Shown: one piece after another, positions 1 through 3,719 of the stretch
How positions within the stretch are numbered: position 1 is the first letter of the stretch
Layout: every line of letters begins with the position of its first letter
Notes under the pieces: generated by a model
Database searches by the model: none
What the model saw: only the letters and a program-made list of their open reading frames with translations
Told to the model about the DNA's origin: nothing
Position numbers and translations under genes: made by a program
Assembly (NCBI GenBank): GCA_027002755.1
Contig: JALWZI010000106.1
Coordinates: 1 to 6,672 of the forward strand
Direction: 5' to 3'
DNA: 6,672 nucleotides
Origin: Campylobacteraceae bacterium
GTDB taxonomy: Bacteria; Campylobacterota; Campylobacteria; Campylobacterales; Sulfurovaceae

Positions 1-331
1 CGTTTTGGTATCTCCCGAATTATATTCTTTTCCGGATAAAGTATCCTCTCATAATCTCCACTCTTTCAATTTATAACGTCACTGAACTCTCCTGAAACTA
101 TTGTCAGGTTGGACTATTGCCCAACTGAAAATAGCCTCCGTCATTCCGGGCTTGACCTGGAATCCAGGGCTCGGAATGCCCCCTTCAGCCCCTAGATCCT
201 GAATCAAGTTCAGGATGACGAAATAGAATCGTTTCTGCTCTTCAGAGAACTTCATCCGGAATCAGTAACGTCGGTATTGCACAAATTTTTCCCCTATGCA
301 ACCTATGTCGCACTCTGTTTCCCCTCCTCCC
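1..331. other. Non-coding upstream region
   Basis: I see no convincing gene here: the frames are broken by frequent stops and no ribosome binding site precedes a usable start. The first 138 bases are AT-richer than the genes and hold only short features, such as a repeated ACTATTG 7-mer near 108 and 113. The one clear structure is the palindromic repeat at 139-220. No CIRCE (HrcA) or HAIR (HspR) heat-shock operator is visible ahead of the hsp20 pair; only a lone GCACTC half-site occurs at 309-314. Confidence 0.6.
139..220. repeat. Palindromic double-hairpin repeat (REP/MITE-like)
   Basis: Two 31-base arms (139-169 and 190-220) form an imperfect inverted repeat, matching at 21 of 31 positions, around a 20-base centre. 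Each arm is also a hairpin: 143-150 pairs with 156-163 around loop CTTGA (one mismatch), and 196-203 pairs perfectly with 209-216 around loop TCAAG. The two loops are complementary. The outer ends read CGTCAT and ATGACG. Elements beginning CGTCATTCC or CGTCATCCTGA are common dispersed repeats in Proteobacteria; membership of such a family is inferred. No transposase is present, so any mobility would depend on other proteins. Confidence 0.7.
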
Positions 332-340
332 TGTTAAAAT
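332..340 (+). promoter_or_regulatory. Probable extended -10 promoter for the hsp20 pair
   Basis: TG-T-TAAAAT matches an extended -10 element (TGn plus 5 of 6 to TATAAT). No convincing -35 lies 16-18 bases upstream, which is usual for sigma-70 promoters in Campylobacterota. Transcription would begin near 347, giving a leader of about 45 bases. A perfect 10-base palindrome, TTTCATGAAA, lies at 341-350 over the predicted start site. The rhodanese and SYLF genes have boxes of the same form, which strengthens the call. Confidence 0.45.
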
Positions 341-391
341 TTTCATGAAATGGGCCAAAGCCCGCAAGATGCAACAAAAAAGGAGTGAACC

Positions 392-838
392 ATGATGATC
401 AGTCGATTCGATCCCTATAAAGAGTTTCAGAACGTACGGCAGAGTATGGAGCTGTTCAATCGTCTCTTCAACGCGGTGGAAAAAGGAACCGCGGAAGCGC
501 CCAATGTGGATTTCGTCCCCGCGGTCAACACCCGGGAAGCCGACGATGCCTACTACATCGAAGTCGACCTTCCGGGCGTCAAGAAGGAGGATATCTCCAT
601 CGACGTGGATGACAATGTCCTGACCATCTCCGGTGAACGCAAAGTCGAAGAGGAGCGCAAAGAGGATGAATTCTACCGGGTCGAAAGCTTCTATGGCAAG
701 TTCGAGCGCAGCTTCACTCTGCCCGAGGATGTGGATGCCGACAAGATCGAGGCGGAAGCCAAAGACGGCGTTCTGACGATCCGGATCCCCAAAGCCCAGG
801 TGGTGGAAAAAGCACCCAAAAAGATCGAGATCAAATAA
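392..838 (+). CDS. hsp20: Small heat-shock protein, Hsp20/alpha-crystallin family (first of two)
   Basis: An ATP-independent holdase chaperone of 148 residues that would bind unfolding proteins in the cytoplasm and pass them to ATP-driven chaperones such as DnaK and ClpB. The N-terminal arm (about 1-45, rich in Phe) precedes the alpha-crystallin domain (about 48-138), with the family hallmarks DLPGVKKEDI (59-68), the region after VLTISGER, and AEAKDGVLTI (121-130). The C-terminal tail ends in the I-x-I anchor (IEI, 145-147) used for oligomer assembly. Two adjacent ATGs (392, 395) are possible starts; AGGAG at 381-385 is 6 bases from the first and 9 from the second. The stop codon overlaps the Shine-Dalgarno of the next hsp20 gene, so the two are probably an operon. 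Family assignment is firm; the client proteins are unknown. Confidence 0.96.
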   Translation: MMISRFDPYKEFQNVRQSMELFNRLFNAVEKGTAEAPNVDFVPAVNTREADDAYYIEVDLPGVKKEDISIDVDDNVLTISGERKVEEERKEDEFYRVESFYGKFERSFTLPEDVDADKIEAEAKDGVLTIRIPKAQVVEKAPKKIEIK

Positions 839-844
839 GGAGGT
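838..844 (+). promoter_or_regulatory. Strong ribosome binding site of second hsp20, overlapping the upstream stop
   Basis: AGGAGGT begins on the last base of the TAA stop of the first hsp20 gene and lies 5 bases before the ATG at 850. Ribosomes ending on the first gene are therefore placed directly on the initiation site of the second, which suggests translational coupling and balanced production of the two chaperones. Confidence 0.75.
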
Positions 845-849
845 CCGCT

Positions 850-1281
850 ATGAGTGATGTCAAAAAAGAACTCCAGAATGTCGAAAAAAAAGTGGAAGAA
901 GGGGTCGTAGAAGTGGGCAAAAAATTCAAGGAAGCCCTCTCCAACGTCGCCCGGCATCTGCCGCTGGCCAACCTCTCCCGAAACCGGCAAAAGGACAGTT
1001 TCACCATCGAGATCGACCTGCCTGGTGTGAAAAAGGAGGATATCAACGTCAGTATCGAAGGGGACTACCTCATCGTCACTGCCGAGCGCAAGATGAAAGA
1101 GGAGGTCAAAAAAGAGGACTACTACCTGATGGAGAGCGCCTTCGGCAAGTATGCACGGAGCTTCTATCTCCCCGAGGATATCGACCGGGACAGCATCGAT
1201 GCCCGGTATGAGAACGGGCGGCTCATCATCACCTTCGAGAAAGTCGCCGCCAAGAAACGCCGGGATATCGCCGTCAAGTAA
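850..1281 (+). CDS. hsp20: Small heat-shock protein, Hsp20/alpha-crystallin family (second of two)
   Basis: A second 143-residue holdase, clearly paralogous to its upstream neighbour: DLPGVKKEDI is identical in both (56-65 here). The alpha-crystallin domain spans about 48-133 and ends with the A-x-x-x-N-G-x-L signature (ARYENGRL, 118-125). The C-terminal I-x-V anchor is IAV (140-142). The N-terminal arm differs from the first protein: residues 1-35 are rich in Lys and Glu with a heptad-like pattern, probably a charged amphipathic helix. Since the N-terminal arm usually governs oligomer size and client choice, the two proteins probably differ in role or form mixed oligomers (inference). The ATG start is fixed by the strong upstream Shine-Dalgarno; the gap from the first gene is 11 bases. 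Confidence 0.96.
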   Translation: MSDVKKELQNVEKKVEEGVVEVGKKFKEALSNVARHLPLANLSRNRQKDSFTIEIDLPGVKKEDINVSIEGDYLIVTAERKMKEEVKKEDYYLMESAFGKYARSFYLPEDIDRDSIDARYENGRLIITFEKVAAKKRRDIAVK

Positions 1282-1289
1282 CCCCGGTG

Positions 1290-1298
1290 TGATAGAAT
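1290..1298 (+). promoter_or_regulatory. Probable extended -10 promoter for the rhodanese gene
   Basis: TG-A-TAGAAT matches an extended -10 element (5 of 6 to TATAAT) and sits in the 43-base gap between the second hsp20 and the rhodanese gene. No -35 is evident; the matching region would be inside hsp20 coding sequence. Transcription would start near 1305, leaving a leader of about 20 bases with AGGAG at 1315-1319, a reasonable arrangement for an independent promoter. Confidence 0.45.
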
Positions 1299-1324
1299 AG
1301 ACCCAAACCCAAAAAGGAGAGATC

Positions 1325-1717
1325 ATGAAAGAATCCGTCGCCGAAAAACTCAAAGAGGTCATCGAACCGAATAAAGAGAAAGAGAACCTGGGGCATGTCA
1401 CCCTCCATCAGGCTCGTGAACTACTGATGGATGCGGGGGCCGTTCTGCTGGATGTCCGCCCGCCCGCCAAGGTCAACGGTGACAATGCGCAGGAGGCGGA
1501 TATCCCCAACGCCTACTATATGCCCTATCCCGAATTCTACGACTATGCGGACGAGCTTCCGGTCAACAAAGCCGACCCTATCGTCGTCGCCTGCCTCAAA
1601 GGCTGGTTCGCCAACCGGGTCATGGGCTATCTGGAGATGCTAGGCTACAGCAACGTCTATGTCCTCGATACCAACATCGAAGACCTGATCGAAGTCCACA
1701 AAGCTCATCAGAAGTAA
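1325..1717 (+). CDS. Rhodanese-like domain protein
   Basis: A single-domain, 130-residue rhodanese-fold protein with no signal peptide, so probably cytoplasmic. Family features in order are an N-terminal charged helix (1-22), the strand and loop LLDVRP (41-46), the IPNA segment (60-63, in place of the usual IPGA), VVACLKG with the putative catalytic Cys90, and the closing GYSNVYVL (107-114). A catalytic rhodanese loop normally reads C-x-x-G-x-R-S/T; here, with no gap in the alignment, the position of the loop Arg is Phe95 and the next is Ala96. Cys90 could still carry a persulfide, but thiosulfate sulfurtransferase activity is doubtful, and a sulfur-carrier or binding role is possible. ATG at 1325 follows AGGAG by 5 bases. 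A separate promoter-like box and a downstream hairpin suggest it is transcribed alone or by read-through from hsp20. Confidence 0.88.
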   Translation: MKESVAEKLKEVIEPNKEKENLGHVTLHQARELLMDAGAVLLDVRPPAKVNGDNAQEADIPNAYYMPYPEFYDYADELPVNKADPIVVACLKGWFANRVMGYLEMLGYSNVYVLDTNIEDLIEVHKAHQK

Positions 1718-1733
1718 ACTCTATCTTTCCCAT

Positions 1734-1752
1734 TCCCCGGCAAAACCGGGGA
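1734..1752 (+). terminator. Possible terminator hairpin after the rhodanese gene
   Basis: A perfect GC-rich stem, CCCCGG (1735-1740) with CCGGGG (1746-1751), plus a closing T-A pair, surrounds the loop CAAAA. It lies 16 bases after the rhodanese stop. The following bases hold only a short T-run, CTTTT, about 15 bases downstream, so it is not a textbook rho-independent terminator. Part of the unit, CCCGGCAAAA, recurs at 1783-1792 without the second arm. Confidence 0.4.
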
Positions 1753-1800
1753 GATGCTTCCGTTACTTTTCCGAACATTACTCCCGGCAAAAGCGGCTTG

Positions 1801-1809
1801 TGGTATGAT
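1801..1809 (+). promoter_or_regulatory. Probable extended -10 promoter for the SYLF gene
   Basis: TG-G-TATGAT matches an extended -10 element (5 of 6 to TATAAT), with no clear -35. The end of the box lies 30 bases before the ATG at 1840, which would leave a leader of about 24 bases containing the Shine-Dalgarno. This is the third box of the form TGnTANNAT placed just ahead of a + strand gene in this window. Confidence 0.5.
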
Positions 1810-1826
1810 GAAGAGAGAATTCAGCG

Positions 1827-1832
1827 AGGAGG
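1827..1832 (+). promoter_or_regulatory. Ribosome binding site that sets the SYLF start
   Basis: AGGAGG inside GAGGAGGAG (1826-1834) lies 7 bases before ATG 1840. The frame is also open back to a TTG at 1798, but that start would add 14 residues ahead of the signal peptide and would lie within the promoter box. ATG 1840 is therefore preferred. Confidence 0.8.
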
Positions 1833-1839
1833 AGCAATC

Positions 1840-2406
1840 ATGAAAAAATGGATAGGTCTGATCTTTGCCCTGATTATTGGATGGGTACAGCCGGCATCGG
1901 CCGAGTCGAAGCAGGTCCTGGATATGCAGATCCATGAGACCGTCAACCAATTCGTCCGTATGGTACCCGGAGCCCGGGACTTTCTCAACAAAACCGAAGG
2001 CTATCTCGTCATCCCCAATCTCTATAAAGCCGGCTTCGTTGTCGGTGGAGAGTACGGCGAAGGGGGACTCCTGGTCAAGCAGCCCTCTCAACCCGGGCAA
2101 CCTCCCCGGTTCAGAATCACCGACTACTACTCCATCCTCTCCGCCTCCATCGGTTTCCAGGCGGGAGCCCAGCGGCGTTCCCTCATCATCGCTTTCCTCA
2201 CACCCAGTTCTCTGCAGAGCTTTCGCCAGAGCAACAAATGGAAGGTCGGCGTCGACGGTTCCGTCGCCTTTGTCGACGTGGGCGCCAATATGGATCTGAG
2301 TACCATGGATTTCAAAAAGACCATCGTCGCCTTCGCCTTCGGCAACCAGGGGCTCATGGCCGGCATCTCTCTGGACGGCTCGGTCTTCACCAAGATCAAG
2401 AAATAA
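1840..2406 (+). CDS. Secreted SYLF-domain (DUF500/Ysc84-type) lipid-binding protein
   Basis: A 188-residue protein with a Sec signal peptide: MKKW, a hydrophobic core (about 4-16) and a likely cleavage site after ASA (19-21). Maturation would leave about 167 residues in the periplasm. There is no lipobox Cys. The mature part is nearly all SYLF domain: GYLVIPNLYKAGFVVGGEYG (54-73), SASIGFQAGAQ (101-111), WKVGVDGSVAFVDVGAN (134-150) and FGNQGLMAGISLDGSVFTKI (167-186). In eukaryotes the SYLF domain binds phosphoinositides and other anionic lipids; the bacterial role is poorly known and an envelope function is inferred. It converges on comEC with only 6 bases between the stop codons, so the two transcripts must overlap, and I see no strong terminator for either. 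Family is firm, function is not. Confidence 0.92.
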   Translation: MKKWIGLIFALIIGWVQPASAESKQVLDMQIHETVNQFVRMVPGARDFLNKTEGYLVIPNLYKAGFVVGGEYGEGGLLVKQPSQPGQPPRFRITDYYSILSASIGFQAGAQRRSLIIAFLTPSSLQSFRQSNKWKVGVDGSVAFVDVGANMDLSTMDFKKTIVAFAFGNQGLMAGISLDGSVFTKIKK

Positions 2407-2412
2407 CCCGCA

Positions 2413-3687
2413 TCATCCCCGGTAGAGCCAGAGGAGCTCAGCTCCGCTGAGGAGAAAAAGTGTGTAAAAAAGCAAACGATACCGGATCGCCGCCAGGGCC
2501 AAAAGGGCATAGAACTCCAATGTCCATACCGGCAGTATCTTCTCACCCATACCCTCCGCCGGTAGAGACCAGAGCCACATCAAGACTCCGTCCAGTACTC
2601 CTCCCATTCCCAAAAGATGCAGAAGTAGTGCCAGAGGATAGAATGGGATAAAGAGCAGGGAAAGAAACGGCGAAACAAACTGCCAAAGGCTCAGCTGGGG
2701 GAAGAGGGCATGGGTCACCGGCTGCATCAGCCAGAAGATCCCTACAGGTATCACCCCACCCGCCACGAGCCACTTCGGCAACTCTCCGGAATACTTCAAA
2801 AGCAGAAAGATAAAGAAGACCCCTGTCATCGAGAGCCAAAACCCCATAGAAAGAAGCAGTGCAGGCTGGATCACCGCCAGAACTGCCCCGGCAAACGCCA
2901 GAAACGGGAAACTCACCAGTTCGATCCCCAGCAGTACCGCCCCCCAGCCCAGCAACAGCATCACATAGGAGCGCAGCAGTGAGGGCGGCATCCCCGTCAG
3001 CCAGAGGTATCCCGCCAGAAGCAGCAGACTCAGCGTCCCCAGATCGATCAGATCGTAGCGCCAGGGAAAGAGACGCACCTGAAAAAAGCGATAGATCGGC
3101 AGCAAAACCAGAAAGACCCCGCCCCAGAGGATCCCCAGGTGAAAGCCGCTCAGCGCCACCAGGTGGCTGATCCCCAGCTCCGCCACCTTCTGCCGAAGAG
3201 TGGGCGGGAGAGGCTCGGCCAGAAAGATCGCACGGTAGAAGGCCGCCGCCTCCGGATCACTGTGCTGCCGGGTAATGGCGGCGGAGAGGCGTTGCTTCAG
3301 CGTATCGGCATCCTCCCGGACTGCCTTGATCCGGGAAGGAATGTAGGGGCCTTTGAGGTAGTCGACAAAACCGATCCGTTCAGAGGGAAAAAGCTGCAAC
3401 CGGACCCGCTTCCCCTGCAGCGACGCTTTTCGATAGCTGCGGGTATAGAGGAGCAGCCCCTCGTCGCTGCGGACCTTCAGAATCCGATACTCACCGCGGG
3501 CCGAGGATTTGGAGATCGATTTGACCACGTCGCCCCAGGTGTAGAAAAAGGGTTTCGCGACGAACTCCCGGTAACTGCGATACCCCCAGGCCAGATGCAG
3601 CGAAAAAAGCAGCAACACAATCCCCCAGAAGAGCCCCCATTCCCGACGCCCCTCCAGCAACGAAACCTTTTCGATCGCCCGGGACAC
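2413..3687 (-). CDS. comEC: ComEC/Rec2-family competence protein, short form without nuclease domain
   Basis: A polytopic inner-membrane protein of 424 residues that would form the channel taking single-stranded DNA into the cytoplasm during natural transformation. A first membrane segment (about 17-36) is followed by a soluble, beta-rich region (about 45-118) and the competence domain. The diagnostic motif GISHLVALSGFHLG is at 172-185, and PSLLRSYVML (235-244) is another conserved segment. Further hydrophobic segments lie near 186-201, 214-231, 241-257, 260-297, 306-326, 337-359 and 386-420. ComEC of Bacillus or Neisseria type is about 650-800 residues and ends in a metallo-beta-lactamase-like nuclease domain; none is present here, and the frame ends normally in TGA, so this appears to be the natural short form seen in Campylobacterota. 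The start is GTG. It lies 32 bases after dnaB and is probably co-transcribed with it. Confidence 0.92.
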   Translation of the reverse strand: MSRAIEKVSLLEGRREWGLFWGIVLLLFSLHLAWGYRSYREFVAKPFFYTWGDVVKSISKSSARGEYRILKVRSDEGLLLYTRSYRKASLQGKRVRLQLFPSERIGFVDYLKGPYIPSRIKAVREDADTLKQRLSAAITRQHSDPEAAAFYRAIFLAEPLPPTLRQKVAELGISHLVALSGFHLGILWGGVFLVLLPIYRFFQVRLFPWRYDLIDLGTLSLLLLAGYLWLTGMPPSLLRSYVMLLLGWGAVLLGIELVSFPFLAFAGAVLAVIQPALLLSMGFWLSMTGVFFIFLLLKYSGELPKWLVAGGVIPVGIFWLMQPVTHALFPQLSLWQFVSPFLSLLFIPFYPLALLLHLLGMGGVLDGVLMWLWSLPAEGMGEKILPVWTLEFYALLALAAIRYRLLFYTLFLLSGAELLWLYRG

Positions 3688-3694
3688 CCTTTTT

Positions 3695-3700
3695 TCCTTT
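3695..3700 (-). promoter_or_regulatory. Ribosome binding site supporting the GTG start of comEC
   Basis: Read on the - strand, AAAGGA lies 7 bases before the GTG start at 3687, in the 32-base gap after the dnaB stop. An ATG overlaps the dnaB stop (3718-3720) but meets a stop after four codons, so GTG is the only good start here. Confidence 0.6.
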
Positions 3701-3719
3701 CTGTTTTACCGACGATCCA

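Noticed and set aside
139..220. CRISPR repeats
   Set aside because: There are only two arms in inverted orientation, with no regular spacers and no cas genes.
309..314. GCACTC as part of a CIRCE heat-shock operator
   Set aside because: The partner half GAGTGC at the required spacing is absent.
321..385. RNA thermometer pairing CTCCT (324-328) with the hsp20 Shine-Dalgarno AGGAG (381-385)
   Set aside because: CTCCT lies upstream of the likely -10 box and would not be in the transcript; the Shine-Dalgarno is in an open A-rich stretch.
584..590. Internal AAGGAGG sequences in both hsp20 genes (also 1033-1039) as internal start sites
   Set aside because: They encode the conserved KKED part of the family motif and no in-frame start codon follows at a suitable distance.
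691..1401. Long open frame on the - strand opposite the hsp20 pair (236 codons)
   Set aside because: It lies antisense to two clear hsp20 genes, matches no family I know, and reflects codon bias on the real strand.
1708..2100. Open frame on the - strand opposite the SYLF gene
   Set aside because: The + strand product is a firm SYLF protein with signal peptide and Shine-Dalgarno; the antisense product has no recognisable features.
2433..2451. Hairpin CTCAGC-TCC-GCTGAG as terminator of the SYLF gene
   Set aside because: No T-run follows on the + strand (AGAAAAAG), and the bases are within the comEC coding end.
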